A DNA stretch of 64,000 bases, from positions 1 through 64,000 of the forward strand of contig NZ_FNOR01000004.1 in assembly GCF_900107095.1 (NCBI RefSeq). Reading direction: 5' to 3'. Position 1 is the stretch's first letter, and each line of letters begins with the position of its first letter. The stretch is from Collimonas sp. OK242 (lineage in GTDB: Bacteria; Pseudomonadota; Gammaproteobacteria; Burkholderiales; Burkholderiaceae_D). Positions 8,410-17,731 of the stretch are shown here, one piece after another. The notes beneath the pieces were generated by a model, which saw nothing but the letters and a program-made list of their open reading frames with translations, did no database searches and was not told the DNA's origin. The translations under genes and the position numbers were made by a program.

Positions 8410-10131
8410 GCGCGCATTCAGAGGTATGCTCAGATTGACCACAGTGCCGATTCCCACTTCCGAGTCGATGCGAATGCTACCGCGTATCAAATCGGTAAAC
8501 TCCTTGGCCAGCGACAAACCCAAACCCAAGCCGCGGCTACGACCGGCGCGCACCGATTCAGCTTGATAGAAATACTCGAATAAATGCTTCAGCTCTCCTT
8601 TGGAGATGCCAGGGCCGGTATCCAACACCTTGATCTTAAGTTTATTCATGAACGTAGTCACTTCTACCGTAACACCACCGGTCACGGTAAATTTGACAGC
8701 GTTATCAAGCATGTTATTGAGAATTTGCGACAGCCTGACGCGATCGCACAGGAAATTGCCAGGCAAGTCCGGCGCCAGCCGCATCTGGAAACTCAAGCCC
8801 TTCTTGTCGGCATTGATTTTATGCATGGAACCGATGTATTCGAAAAAATTCAGCGTATCGATATTCTCGTGGAATATCACTACCCTGCCGGCTTCGATGC
8901 GCGCCAGGTCAAACAAAGTATTCAACAAGCCATGCAAATAGATCGCGCTTTGATGAATCAGGTCGCCGAACTCGCGGCTCTGTGGATCGTTGCTGGTATC
9001 CCGCACCAGCTCGGAATAGCCGTGGACGCCGCTTAAGGGAATGCGCAGCTCATGCACGACGGTCGCCAGAAAACGCGATTTCCGTTTGTCGGCATCGCTC
9101 GCGCGGCGCCGTAAGGAATCATATTTTCGCACCACCTCATATTGTCGCTTGATGGTGCGGTAGGTCAGCGTGATCAACAACAAGATCAACAAGGTCGGCA
9201 CGCAGGCGTACATGATGTATCCCGTCAGTTTGGAATCGTCCTGGCCCCGCAACGGTTCCGGATCGGGCAGTTTCACCGACAACAGGAGTGGATAAGGTTC
9301 CAGTTTGCGCGACACCCACGAATGCTGGTCATCAGGCGCTTTCTGATCGGCGAACAATTGCTCTCTGTTGAGTTCGCTATTGTCCAGTTCCATGATCGTT
9401 TCATCAATCCGGCGCAAGATCATTTTCTCGTTTACGTGCGACGTCTCGGAAGCTATGCCGTCGCTGCCGACTACCTGCTGCTGGCCGGCACGAATCCTGT
9501 CGAGACTCGCGTACAGCGCCGGCAGCCGATCTACCGCGAATTCCAGCTCCACCATGCCGACGAATTCTCCCTTGTCAGAGAACATGCGGCGCGCCATACG
9601 CATCAGCCATTGATCACTGCCGGGTAATCTGCGCGGACGGGCAAACCGCAACGAGTCGTCCAGATGATCGCGCTGCGCAACATACAATTCATTGCCGCTC
9701 CAATCGGCAGCGGCCGTACTACGGGTTGAGGCCAGCAGACGCCCGCTCTGGTCAACCAATGTCAACTGCGTGTATAAGCCGCCAAATATCGCTGTATAGC
9801 GCTGCAGATCGATTTTTCCACCGACAATCTGGTAATCGCCGCGTACCAGTTTAAGCAAGCGGTCGCGTTCGTCTATCGATCGCAGCAGGCGTTGGGAAAA
9901 ATCGCGCACCACGATGGTGTGGCTAAGCTGAATGGTTTTAATGTCACGTTCGTAATCGGAACCGATTTGATAACCGGCGTACAGCCAGACGTAGCCAATG
10001 ATAAGAATGGCAATTACGACGATAGCGTAGACAAGGCGCGTGAAACGCGAGCCGCAAAACAGGTTATCCGTCTTTGAAGCAGCTAGCAGGCGGCGCCAGG
10101 CAGAGGTGAATCTTTGCATTACGATGGGCAT
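8407..10131 (-). CDS. Membrane-bound sensor histidine kinase
   Basis: A 574-residue kinase. A first membrane helix (about 34-54) and a second (about 300-325) bracket a periplasmic sensor domain of about 245 residues; the segment GRLLASTRSTAAADWSGNEL and the later DKGEFVGMVELEFAVDRL look like a dCache-type ligand domain. The cytoplasmic part has a HisKA domain with the phospho-His in VVHELRIPLSGVHGYSEL and a HATPase domain with N-box NMLDNAVKFT, G1 VLDTGPGIS and G2 GLGLGLSLAKEF. No receiver or Hpt follows. The gene downstream encodes a receiver-Hpt protein, which makes a split phosphorelay likely. The ATG at 10131 lacks an obvious ribosome site; another ATG is 12 bases inside. Confidence 0.9.
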   Translation of the reverse strand: MPIVMQRFTSAWRRLLAASKTDNLFCGSRFTRLVYAIVVIAILIIGYVWLYAGYQIGSDYERDIKTIQLSHTIVVRDFSQRLLRSIDERDRLLKLVRGDYQIVGGKIDLQRYTAIFGGLYTQLTLVDQSGRLLASTRSTAAADWSGNELYVAQRDHLDDSLRFARPRRLPGSDQWLMRMARRMFSDKGEFVGMVELEFAVDRLPALYASLDRIRAGQQQVVGSDGIASETSHVNEKMILRRIDETIMELDNSELNREQLFADQKAPDDQHSWVSRKLEPYPLLLSVKLPDPEPLRGQDDSKLTGYIMYACVPTLLILLLITLTYRTIKRQYEVVRKYDSLRRRASDADKRKSRFLATVVHELRIPLSGVHGYSELVRDTSNDPQSREFGDLIHQSAIYLHGLLNTLFDLARIEAGRVVIFHENIDTLNFFEYIGSMHKINADKKGLSFQMRLAPDLPGNFLCDRVRLSQILNNMLDNAVKFTVTGGVTVEVTTFMNKLKIKVLDTGPGISKGELKHLFEYFYQAESVRAGRSRGLGLGLSLAKEFTDLIRGSIRIDSEVGIGTVVNLSIPLNAR

Positions 10132-10260
10132 ACAATCAATTGGGAACTGTGACAGAGATTACCGCCACAATACGCGAAGCACGTCGGTGGCCATGGTTTT
10201 AGTACCGGAGTAACTTGCACGTACCCGCTATTATCCCGCATCGTGGAAGCTGGCGGCGGA

Positions 10261-11931
10261 TCAATTTACACTAGCCAGTGTCGGTATCGGCCGGCCACCG
10301 GCGCCATGCGTCTCGGGCGAGTCCAAAGATGGCTTCGGCTCCGTCAAATCTTGCTTTTCCAATATGTCCGAATCTATCCGCCCGGCTTCCGCTTCCAGAC
10401 GGAAGATACTGACTGCTTGCAGCAGTTCCCCAGCCTGTTCCTGCAAACTGTGCGCTGCCGCTGCCGCCTGCTCTACCAGAGCAGCATTCTGCTGCGTGGC
10501 CTGATCCATTTGCCCCACCGCCTGGTTGACTTGTTCGATGCCGCTACTCTGCTGCTCGCTGGCGGCGGCAATCTCGGCCATGATATCGACCACGCGCCGG
10601 ATCGAAGCGACGATCTCGCTCATCGCCGCGCCAGCCGCGTCGACCTGCTTGCTGCCAGCGTCAACCGTGTCGACCGATGTCCCGATCAATACCTTGATGT
10701 CCTTGGCGGCGACCGCTGAACGCTGGGCCAGATTGCGCACCTCGGCAGCCACCACTGCAAAACCGCGGCCCTGCTCACCGGCGCGCGCCGCTTCCACGGC
10801 AGCATTCAGCGCCAATATATTTGTCTGAAAAGCAATGCCATCAATGACGCCGATGATATCGCTGATCTGGTGCGAGCTGCCCTTGATCAGGGCCATGGTG
10901 GCGACCGCCTCGGACACCATTCGACCGCCGCCCAAGGCGACCGACGCTGCATTTTCAGCTAATTGGTTGGCTTGCCGCGCATTGTCGGCATTTTGCCTGA
11001 CGGTCGAGGTCAACTGCTCCATCGAAGCCGCGGTTTGCTCCAGGCTGGCGGCCTGTTCTTCGGTGCGACTGGATAAATCCAGGTTGCCGGCGGCAATCTG
11101 ACGCGAGGCTGTCACGATATTTTCCGTGCCGTTGCGCACCCGGCTGACCGTGTCGCGCAAGGAGAAAATCATCTCTTTAATACCTTGCAGCAGCTGCCCG
11201 GTTTCATCTCGGCTCCTTACTTCGATGCTGGAACTAAGGTCACCTTGCGCCACGCGCTGCGCCACGGCGACAGCATCCTGCAGCGGCTTGACGATGCCAG
11301 CGCTCAAGCGCCACGCGAACATGGCTCCGAGCAAGATTGCCAGAACGCCAAACGTGACCAGCAAAATCCTGCCGGAGCGATAGTTGGCGGCAATATCCAG
11401 CGCAGCGACATCAATTGCCTGGCGTTGCACATCGACGAACTTCTGCAGCTTGTCCGTGTACTCCTTGCGCGCCGGATCCAGATCCTTCTCGATCATGGCC
11501 GTCGCACTTTCTGCGCTGCCGTACTGCCGCGTGGTCAATACGGTGTCCCGCATTTCAGTGTAGGCGGCGCGGGCCGCGGCTATTTCCGCCAATGCTTGCC
11601 GCCCCTTATCGTCAGACAGCCCATGCAGCTTGGTTTGCAAATCCGAGGCTCGCTCCGACGTTGCGCCCATTTCCGACTGAAAAACTTTCTGGACTTTACT
11701 GTCGTCGCTGCGGACTACCGCCATCGTGCGCACCGCGTTGACCGCTACCGCATCCTGCCATTCCGCCGCCAGTCTTTCGCGTACCAGGAATTGCGACACC
11801 ATGTTCTCGACTGCGGCGCCGGTCTGCTGCAAGCGCCAGATGCCTATCCCTGTAATTGCCACGACCAGTAATAATATGGACGTAAACCCGACTGCCAGCC
11901 GGACTCCTATTCTTGTATTTGCAAACTGCAT
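10261..11931 (-). CDS. Methyl-accepting chemotaxis protein (Tar-like)
   Basis: A 556-residue chemoreceptor. Two membrane helices (about 8-30 and 186-207) bracket a periplasmic four-helix-bundle sensor. A HAMP domain follows (ending in [19 protein letters not shown]), then a methyl-accepting coiled-coil with the highly conserved hairpin [20 protein letters not shown]. The C-terminus is a Pro/Gly-rich tail without the NWETF-type tether for CheR/CheB. The start is the ATG at 11931 with GGAGGGG just upstream. It lies 45 bases downstream of a cheW gene and is probably co-transcribed with it. The ligand cannot be told from the sequence. Confidence 0.95.
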   Translation of the reverse strand: MQFANTRIGVRLAVGFTSILLLVVAITGIGIWRLQQTGAAVENMVSQFLVRERLAAEWQDAVAVNAVRTMAVVRSDDSKVQKVFQSEMGATSERASDLQTKLHGLSDDKGRQALAEIAAARAAYTEMRDTVLTTRQYGSAESATAMIEKDLDPARKEYTDKLQKFVDVQRQAIDVAALDIAANYRSGRILLVTFGVLAILLGAMFAWRLSAGIVKPLQDAVAVAQRVAQGDLSSSIEVRSRDETGQLLQGIKEMIFSLRDTVSRVRNGTENIVTASRQIAAGNLDLSSRTEEQAASLEQTAASMEQLTSTVRQNADNARQANQLAENAASVALGGGRMVSEAVATMALIKGSSHQISDIIGVIDGIAFQTNILALNAAVEAARAGEQGRGFAVVAAEVRNLAQRSAVAAKDIKVLIGTSVDTVDAGSKQVDAAGAAMSEIVASIRRVVDIMAEIAAASEQQSSGIEQVNQAVGQMDQATQQNAALVEQAAAAAHSLQEQAGELLQAVSIFRLEAEAGRIDSDILEKQDLTEPKPSLDSPETHGAGGRPIPTLASVN

Positions 11932-11976
11932 GTCCCCTCCAGTTTCAACGACTGAGCCGGTGCGGCGGTCAGGTGC

Positions 11977-12492
11977 TCAGCTTGCTGCCAGCTTGTCAAT
12001 CAAGCCGATTTCATCGCTCGACATCAATTTGTCGATATCCAGCAAAATCAGCATGCGGTCGTCGAGCGTACCCAAGCCGATCAGATAATCTGTGTTGAGG
12101 ACCGTCCCCATTTCCGGCGCCGGTTTGATTTGCTGGCTTGACAAGGTAATCACGTCGGACACGCCGTCTACCACCATGCCTACCGTGCGCTGCCCCAGAT
12201 GCAGGATCACGACCACGGTAAACTGGTCATAGCTGGAAGCGTCCAGCTTGAACTTGATGCGCATGTCGATGATGGGCGTAATTACCCCGCGCAGATTGAC
12301 CACCCCTTTCAGGAAATCAGGCGCGTTAGCAATTTGGGTGACATTGTCGTAACCGCGCAATTCCTGTACTTTGAGAATGTCGATCCCGTATTCTTCCTTA
12401 CCCAAGGTAAAGGTCAGGAATTCGTGGCCGGCTACTTCATGTTGAACGGCAGAACGGCGCATCTGAGTCGGCGTTTGAGCGGCAAGCGTCAT
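11977..12492 (-). CDS. cheW: Chemotaxis coupling protein CheW (second copy)
   Basis: A 171-residue CheW with the core [44 protein letters not shown] and [10 protein letters not shown]. The N-terminal 25 residues differ from the copy at 1452-1952. The ATG at 12492 is preceded by AAGGA at good spacing; upstream codons in the same frame encode nothing CheW-like. It is directly upstream of a chemoreceptor gene rather than cheA, so it may be the coupling partner for that receptor or simply extra dosage. Confidence 0.94.
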   Translation of the reverse strand: MTLAAQTPTQMRRSAVQHEVAGHEFLTFTLGKEEYGIDILKVQELRGYDNVTQIANAPDFLKGVVNLRGVITPIIDMRIKFKLDASSYDQFTVVVILHLGQRTVGMVVDGVSDVITLSSQQIKPAPEMGTVLNTDYLIGLGTLDDRMLILLDIDKLMSSDEIGLIDKLAAS

Positions 12493-12611
12493 GAACTTGA
12501 TCCTTGATAAATTGAAATGCACTTGCTGCCGTACCGAATGGAGGAAATCCGGCTTCATGCAGCAGGCTAAGTGACTCAATATAAACAGGAGCAGGCGCTA
12601 TCGATGGTGGG

Positions 12612-12644
12612 AAAAGGGCCTGAAACAGCCCTCTATTCAGGGCT
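12612..12644 (-). terminator. Possible intrinsic terminator after the NarL-type regulator
   Basis: On the minus strand GCCCTGAA and TTCAGGCC flank an 11-base loop and are followed by CCTTTT. It lies 48 bases beyond the regulator's stop codon and before cheW. The T run is short. Confidence 0.4.
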
Positions 12645-12691
12645 TAGATGGGTGATCATCTTGCCGCCAGGACGGGTAAACGTCCGCAGGC

Positions 12692-13345
12692 TTATTCGAG
12701 CAAACCGTGCTCGATGGCGTAGTGGGTCAGCTCGGCGTTGGTGTTCACCCCCATTTTCTCAAGTACGCGCGAACGATAGACACTCACGGTCTTGGGGCTG
12801 ATGGAAAGACTTTTTGCAATCTCGGCGCGGGTCTGGCCCGAGGCGATCATCCGCACCGTCTGGAATTCCCGGTTGGACAATTGTTCATGCGGCATCAGCT
12901 TGTCTTCTTCAATGACGTGATTCGCCAGCGATTCGGCCAAGCTTTTGCTGATGTATTTACGACCGCGCGCGACCACCTTCACCGCTTCCACCAGTTCATC
13001 GGGAGCGCCGTCTTTGGTCAGATAGGAGGCCGCACCCGCCTTCAGGGCACGCACGGCAAATTGTTCCGGGCTGTGACTGCTTAGCACCATGATGCGCAGC
13101 TCAGGTTCACGCTTTTTGAGCAAATGCAGGATTTCAATGCCGTCTTTGCCAGGCATGGAAATATCCAGCAACAGAACATCGCACTGCTGCTCTCTCAGGG
13201 TATCGATAATGCCGTTATAGTCGCTGGCCTCGCCGATCACGGTGATACCTGGGCTGGCATTCAGAATATGCTGCAGCCCACGCCTGACAATGCGATGATC
13301 ATCAGCGATCAATACCCGAATCGGTGACGCAGCTTTCATATCCAT
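12692..13345 (-). CDS. NarL/FixJ (LuxR-type) response regulator
   Basis: A 217-residue regulator: receiver domain (residues 9-125) with DD15-16, phospho-Asp61 in VLLLDISMP, Ser in MVLSSHS and Lys in YLTKDG, then a LuxR-type helix-turn-helix domain (about 150-213; LSNREFQTVRMIASGQTRAEIA, SPKTVSVYRSRVLEKM). It resembles GacA/UvrY/BvgA-class regulators in layout. No cognate kinase is adjacent; the nearest are the orphan kinase and REC-Hpt protein 2-5 kb downstream on the same strand. A perfect palindrome lies in its upstream region at 13480-13494. The start is the ATG at 13345. Confidence 0.92.
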   Translation of the reverse strand: MDMKAASPIRVLIADDHRIVRRGLQHILNASPGITVIGEASDYNGIIDTLREQQCDVLLLDISMPGKDGIEILHLLKKREPELRIMVLSSHSPEQFAVRALKAGAASYLTKDGAPDELVEAVKVVARGRKYISKSLAESLANHVIEEDKLMPHEQLSNREFQTVRMIASGQTRAEIAKSLSISPKTVSVYRSRVLEKMGVNTNAELTHYAIEHGLLE

Positions 13346-13479
13346 GATTCTTTGATAATCTCATTTCACAATCGAAGACCGAGCATTATCGATCTGCAAA
13401 TATGTCTGCGCAATGCGACAGAAACAACTTTACCTACAACATGCGCACATTTTGCCGCAATGTCACCCAATTATATTAA

Positions 13480-13494
13480 ATACATAATATGTAT
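13480..13494. promoter_or_regulatory. 15-base perfect palindrome upstream of the NarL-type regulator
   Basis: ATACATA-A-TATGTAT, a perfect inverted repeat in an AT-rich stretch, 135 bases before the regulator's start and 28 bases beyond the stop of the flhB-like gene. It could be an operator; no protein can be assigned. Confidence 0.4.
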
Positions 13495-13522
13495 CTGCGG
13501 CCGGTCTTCAATCTTGCAAGGT

Positions 13523-13810
13523 TCAAGCGGACTCCGGCTGCTTCTGGCCATCTTCCAAGCTATATATCCACGCCAGCAATTCAGCTACCGCCAGATAAAG
13601 CTGCGGCGGAATCTGCTGGTCCAGATCAACGTGCATCAACAGCTTCACCAGATCGGGCGAAGCATGTGCATACAAGCCGTTTTCGCGCGCCCGCTGCACA
13701 ATGGCGTCGGCCACCGCGCCATAGCCTTTTGCCACAGCCACCGGCGCCGAGTCCGGGCGAGCATATGATAACGCTACCACGTCTTTACGGTTTGAATTTT
13801 CAGTTTCCAT
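13523..13810 (-). CDS. FlhB-like protein (C-terminal export-gate domain only)
   Basis: A 95-residue protein matching only the cytoplasmic C-terminal domain of FlhB/YscU: VALSYARPDSAPVAVAKGYG, ENGLYAHASPDLVKLLMHVD and IPPQLYLAVAELLAWIYSL. The membrane domain is missing and so is the NPTH self-cleavage motif; it starts where the cleaved FlhB-CC fragment of full FlhB would. Similar small paralogues (FlhX-type) occur in other bacteria and can partly replace the cleaved FlhB fragment. The full FlhB is at 51571-52713. It is 101 bases downstream of a second FliK-like gene, so the two export substrate-switch proteins are paired again here. The start is the ATG at 13810. Confidence 0.85.
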   Translation of the reverse strand: METENSNRKDVVALSYARPDSAPVAVAKGYGAVADAIVQRARENGLYAHASPDLVKLLMHVDLDQQIPPQLYLAVAELLAWIYSLEDGQKQPESA

Positions 13811-13911
13811 AGTGGCTCACCGGCTTGCCAAGGCCATGCGTTTGCGCCATTCCAGCTTGCCATGCACGCGACAAACGTGTCCCGCAGGCAAAAAACATTG
13901 CCCCAATACAA

Positions 13912-14898
13912 TTAATTACTTTTGCTGTCATTTTTTTCATCCGATGCGTCTTCGGTTGCCGCTTGCGGCAATTGCGCCATTTCCAAGCCGCTCAGGAGCA
14001 AGCCGGCAGCCGAAAATCGCTGCCGCAAATGCGCGCTGTCGGCGCGCATGGCGTTAAGCGTGGCAAGCTCGGCAGCGCCAAGATACGCACGCCAGCTATC
14101 GTTTGCCAGACTCAGGCGTAACTCGATGTTGCCGAGCCGCGGCAAAGTCATGCTCAGGCGAGTACTCCAGGCGTGCAGCTCGCCAGCCGAGCCATTATTG
14201 CCGGTACCGCCTTGCTGGCGCCGCCCTTGCTCCGTGACCTCCCATTCCATGCCGGCATTCGGCCAGGCTTCACCGCTCCAGCGGAATTGCGACAGCGCCA
14301 GCAGCTCAAGCTGCTGGCGCACCAGGGGAATCGCTTCCGCAGCCATGCTTGCCGCGACGTGGCTAGCGCCGGGAGTAGTTGGAGCCTCGGCAGCCGCTAA
14401 CGGCAGCCTCAGGTGCGCCTGCGGTTCTTGCAGCAACTGGGCCAACGAACGCTGGCCGCTGAAAAATTGCAACAGATGGGATTCGTAAAATAAACCGCTG
14501 TCCGCCACGCTGCGCGCCAGTGCGGCGGACAGTTGTTGCGGTTCCAGCGCAGCGGCTGTCGGCCACAAGGGCGTGCTGCCGCGTACCGCCTCGCTCATGG
14601 CTGGCGCGCTACCCAGCAACTCGCTGATGACGCGCGCAGCCGCACTCAAGCTGGCGCCGTCAGCAACGCCGGGCGGCGGCCGGGCGGTGCCTGGCTGCGC
14701 CGGCTGGCCTAGGTCGACGCCGAGCTGGCGGTCAACCGCTGCACGCGACGGCAGGCGGGTATCGTTCGCTATCGCTTCGATGTCGGTAATCACATCCGGC
14801 GCATAGATGGCGAGCTGCCCTTTCAGCGGCACCAGGTCAGAGCGTTGCGCCGTTGCCGGCGCCAGCAACTTGTCAATCAGGGGCGTGCCGCCGCTCAT
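13912..14898 (-). CDS. FliK-like hook-length control family protein
   Basis: A 328-residue, Ala/Leu/Gln-rich soluble protein. Its C-terminal third has the FliK-type pattern TRLSMTLPRLGNIELRLSLA, WRAYLGAAELATLNAMRADSAHLRQRFSAAGLLLSGL, the domain that contacts the FlhB gate when the hook reaches length. The N-terminal part is unlike the main FliK (25903-27273). It sits between fliT and the FlhB-like gene, all on the same strand, which suggests a role in late substrate export rather than a chance duplicate. The start is the ATG at 14898, 15 bases after fliT stops. The exact function is not established. Confidence 0.75.
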   Translation of the reverse strand: MSGGTPLIDKLLAPATAQRSDLVPLKGQLAIYAPDVITDIEAIANDTRLPSRAAVDRQLGVDLGQPAQPGTARPPPGVADGASLSAAARVISELLGSAPAMSEAVRGSTPLWPTAAALEPQQLSAALARSVADSGLFYESHLLQFFSGQRSLAQLLQEPQAHLRLPLAAAEAPTTPGASHVAASMAAEAIPLVRQQLELLALSQFRWSGEAWPNAGMEWEVTEQGRRQQGGTGNNGSAGELHAWSTRLSMTLPRLGNIELRLSLANDSWRAYLGAAELATLNAMRADSAHLRQRFSAAGLLLSGLEMAQLPQAATEDASDEKNDSKSN

Positions 14899-14913
14899 GG
14901 CACATGCTCAAAA

Positions 14914-15240
14914 TTACTGGCCGTAAGCATGGTTAAGATGTTGCTGGCGATGCATATTGCCCAGCAAACTGCTCAATTGCGCCAGTTCCGGCGTAACGAT
15001 GTCGCGGATTTCTGCATCATCGGCCAGGATCCGGCTCAGCAAATCATGCTTGCGCACCAGTTGCGACGGCTCCAGAGGTGCCGCCAGCTCAATCTCTTTC
15101 AAGCGCTCGACGCAAGAACGGAACTGCTGTTCCAGCAACATCAGACCTTCCCAGTCGCCGGCGCGCGCCAATTCCAGCATGCGGCCGGTCAACGGCGCGA
15201 TTTTCTCGTAGCAATCCATCACATCATGTCGAGACGCCAT
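14914..15240 (-). CDS. fliT: Flagellar chaperone FliT
   Basis: FliT is the export chaperone of the filament cap FliD and, in enterobacteria, also an antagonist of FlhDC. The 108-residue protein is almost wholly helical: YEKIAPLTGRMLELARAGDW, LLEQQFRSCVERLKEIEL, LLSRILADDAEIRDIVTPELAQLSSLL. The ATG at 15240 has AAGGGG at good spacing and is one base past the fliS stop, so translation is coupled. A longer upstream reading in this frame would only shadow fliS. Identity rests on size, helix pattern and position in fliDST. Confidence 0.85.
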   Translation of the reverse strand: MASRHDVMDCYEKIAPLTGRMLELARAGDWEGLMLLEQQFRSCVERLKEIELAAPLEPSQLVRKHDLLSRILADDAEIRDIVTPELAQLSSLLGNMHRQQHLNHAYGQ

Positions 15241-15241
15241 A

Positions 15242-15703
15242 TCATCCCCTTGCCGAACGATCGGAAGCCGCCGCATGGTTTTGCGTGACGCTGATCTCGC
15301 GCCAGGCCGATGCGATGTTTTCCAACAGCCGGTCAGCCTCGTCCAGCAAACCAGGATCATTGCGCAGATTGGCGTACAACAAACGCTGATTGATGTAGTC
15401 GTAGAGCGACGACAGGTTTGCCGCCAGCTCGGCGCCGGCGCTGCCCCCTGCATCGGGATCCAGGCTGGCTTTGAGGCCGCTGTCGATGATGCTGACAGCT
15501 TTCGAGATGGCATTGCCTTTGGCAACCGTATCGCCGCTTGCCATATGATGGCGGGCCATGCTGATGGCCGCCTTGGCGCCGTCGAACAGCATGCTCAGCA
15601 ACTGTTGCGGCGAAGCGCTCATGACGGCGCTTTCGATGCCGACCCGAGCATAGGCGCGAGCGCCAGGATTCAGCACTGGCGTGGCTGCAGATGATGTGTA
15701 CAT
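15242..15703 (-). CDS. fliS: Flagellin chaperone FliS
   Basis: FliS binds the C-terminus of flagellin in the cytoplasm and delivers it unfolded to the export gate. The 153-residue product has the family motifs ARAYARVGIESAVMSASPQQLLSMLFDGAKAAI, with the helical core and the NLSSLYDYINQRLLYANLRND segment. It is longer than most FliS proteins (about 130) by an N-terminal and a C-terminal polar tail (NHAAASDRSARG). It lies 11 bases after fliD and just before fliT. The start is the ATG at 15703. Confidence 0.95.
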   Translation of the reverse strand: MYTSSAATPVLNPGARAYARVGIESAVMSASPQQLLSMLFDGAKAAISMARHHMASGDTVAKGNAISKAVSIIDSGLKASLDPDAGGSAGAELAANLSSLYDYINQRLLYANLRNDPGLLDEADRLLENIASAWREISVTQNHAAASDRSARG

Positions 15704-15714
15704 GAAACCTCGCC

Positions 15715-17172
15715 TTATTTGGAAGTGGTGCCGTTGATGGCAGCAAATTGCTGGGTCAGATAACTGCTGGTCTGATTCATCCCGGCGACCAGCGTATCGA
15801 GATCGACAAACTGCTTGGTATAGCGCGCAATCGTGGTACTTATCATTGACTGCGTGCTGGTCATCTGCGTCGCCAGCGTTTTCAAGGAATTGTTGAGGCC
15901 ATCGGTAGCCGACTTCAGCGGCCCGTTGCTGGCAGTAAATCCGCTGAGCAAGGTCGACATCTTCGAACCGAAGCCAGTAGTACCGGAAGCGCTGGAAAAC
16001 AGGTTTTGCACACCGCTCAGATTAGTAGCAAGGGCGCTGGTCAGCTTGGTCGTGTCAATCGCCATGCTGCCATCTGACTGGAACGTCACGCCGATCTGCG
16101 CCAGCATCGTCAATGGCGCACCGCTGCCGCTGGCAGGTTGCGGCGTGTTCATGGTATCGCGGATGCGCGTCTGGATATTGCGCAGGGTCGAATCCCCGTT
16201 CAGCGGCGCCTGCGACTGTGACGCCGTATCAAAAGCAGTATATTGCTTAGTCAGGGTTTGCAAGCTGTTATAGGTGGTGACAAAATTCGTAATCGCCGCT
16301 TGTACGGTAGCAGTGTTACTCTGCAACGAAAGACTGCTGGCGCCGGTGCCGGCCAGCGTCATGGTCACGCCCTGCACCGCTTCCTTGACGGTATTGCTGG
16401 CGCTGGTGACAGCGATGCCGTTGACCGTCAGCTGCGCGTTTTTGCCCTCAACGGTTTGCTGCAGGTTTTGCGTTCCGGCAGGATCGTTGGACAACAGATT
16501 CGACAGCGCCGCGTCACCGCTCACGCTAATCTGCATGGTCGACGTTGCGCCAGTCTGGTTGGAGGTCAACACCAGACGATTCGGAGCGCTGCTGCCGTCG
16601 TTGACGATGGTAGCCGTGACGCCAAGGCTTGTGTTTTTATTGATGGCGTCGCGAATCCCTGCCAGCGTATTGCTGCTGGAATCGATCGTGATCGAAGCCG
16701 CAGCACGCGTGCTGTCAGCGGTAAACGTCGCCCCGCTATATTTGCCGGTAGCAGCATTCAATGTGCCGCCGGAAATGCTGCCGAATTGCACGGTGACAGT
16801 GCCGGTTCCTATGCCGGCGGTCGTGCTGGCCACGCCGCCGGTTGCCAGCGACTGCGCCTGCGCCAGCTGGCCGACGTTGATCGCATACGTTCCGCTGCCT
16901 GCGGCTGCAGTCCCAGTCGCGCTCAGCACCGAGGTTGCGCTCGAAGCAGCCGTGACATTCTGAAACAGCGTAGGATTGCCCAGCTGGGCGGCCGCCGCCT
17001 GCAATGTGCTCAGGGCGTTTTGTATGGTGCCGTAGGCCGACAGCTTGGCGTTATAGGCGCTCTGCTGGTTGCTCATTGCGGTGAGAGGCAGATTTTCCGA
17101 GGCGGTAATACTGCTCAGCAAAGTAGCCAGCGGCAGTCCGGATGCAGCCCCCAGGTTGGTAACTAACGCCAT
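15715..17172 (-). CDS. fliD: Flagellar filament cap protein FliD (HAP2)
   Basis: FliD forms the cap under which flagellin subunits fold at the growing tip. The 485 residues begin with the FliD N-terminal domain (SGLPLATLLSSITASENLPL) and end with the C-terminal coiled-coil (MSTLLSGFTASNGPLKSATDGL to MNQTSSYLTQQFAAINGT). The middle is rich in Thr, Ala, Gly and Ser, as is usual for the surface-exposed part. The start is the ATG at 17172. It is 54 bases downstream of flaG and leads fliS-fliT. Confidence 0.95.
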   Translation of the reverse strand: MALVTNLGAASGLPLATLLSSITASENLPLTAMSNQQSAYNAKLSAYGTIQNALSTLQAAAAQLGNPTLFQNVTAASSATSVLSATGTAAAGSGTYAINVGQLAQAQSLATGGVASTTAGIGTGTVTVQFGSISGGTLNAATGKYSGATFTADSTRAAASITIDSSSNTLAGIRDAINKNTSLGVTATIVNDGSSAPNRLVLTSNQTGATSTMQISVSGDAALSNLLSNDPAGTQNLQQTVEGKNAQLTVNGIAVTSASNTVKEAVQGVTMTLAGTGASSLSLQSNTATVQAAITNFVTTYNSLQTLTKQYTAFDTASQSQAPLNGDSTLRNIQTRIRDTMNTPQPASGSGAPLTMLAQIGVTFQSDGSMAIDTTKLTSALATNLSGVQNLFSSASGTTGFGSKMSTLLSGFTASNGPLKSATDGLNNSLKTLATQMTSTQSMISTTIARYTKQFVDLDTLVAGMNQTSSYLTQQFAAINGTTSK

Positions 17173-17226
17173 ATCAATTCCTTTATATTCAATTACGTTT
17201 TCAGTCGGTCCGACAGCCAGCGATCG

Positions 17227-17613
17227 CTACGCAGTCTTTTCCAGCAATACGCCCTTCATCTGGTCCATTACCTTGGCGATCCGCACCACTTCTTCACTGG
17301 GAATCTGCAAGAGCACTTTGCCGTCCTGCTGATCCAGCACCTTCAAAATCACGTCTTTATAACCAGGTTCAATCTGGAACTGCACGCTCACCGCCTTCAG
17401 TTGCAGCTGGCGATTGATATCGTCGATCTTGCTTTGGATCTGCCCCCGCTCTGGCACACCCGCAGGCTTGCCGGCGCTAGCGTCCTGCGCTCTATTCGCA
17501 ACACCGGCGGTATCAGCAACGGCTTTCGCATTGACAGCGGCTGCAGCTTCGGCAACGGCGCCGTCGGCCGGCGTCATCCTGCCGGCGGAACCCATATTGA
17601 TTGAATTTGGCAT
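17227..17613 (-). CDS. flaG: Flagellar protein FlaG
   Basis: FlaG is a small protein encoded next to flagellin and thought to affect filament length. The 128-residue product has an Ala-rich N-terminal region (to about 65) and a conserved C-terminal half: INRQLQLKAVSVQFQIEPGYKDVILKVLDQQDG and LLQIPSEEVVRIAKVMDQMKG, which is the FlaG/YvyC signature. The ATG at 17613 is favoured over the adjacent GTG because the AAGAGG site then has 5-base spacing. It lies between fliC and fliD. Confidence 0.93.
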   Translation of the reverse strand: MPNSINMGSAGRMTPADGAVAEAAAAVNAKAVADTAGVANRAQDASAGKPAGVPERGQIQSKIDDINRQLQLKAVSVQFQIEPGYKDVILKVLDQQDGKVLLQIPSEEVVRIAKVMDQMKGVLLEKTA

Positions 17614-17731
17614 CACATCCTCTTCCGGCTATACCTTGTCCGCTCAGGTCTGCAAGCGCAAACCTGACTGGGCAAAACATCTGGAACTGGAAGGCGGCCG
17701 CACGACCGGCCACCCTCCAGTTTTGGCAAAC

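Noticed and set aside
15241-15525. Longer start for fliT reaching back into fliS
   Set aside because: The extra 95 codons shadow fliS; the ATG at 15240 has a good ribosome site and the usual coupling.
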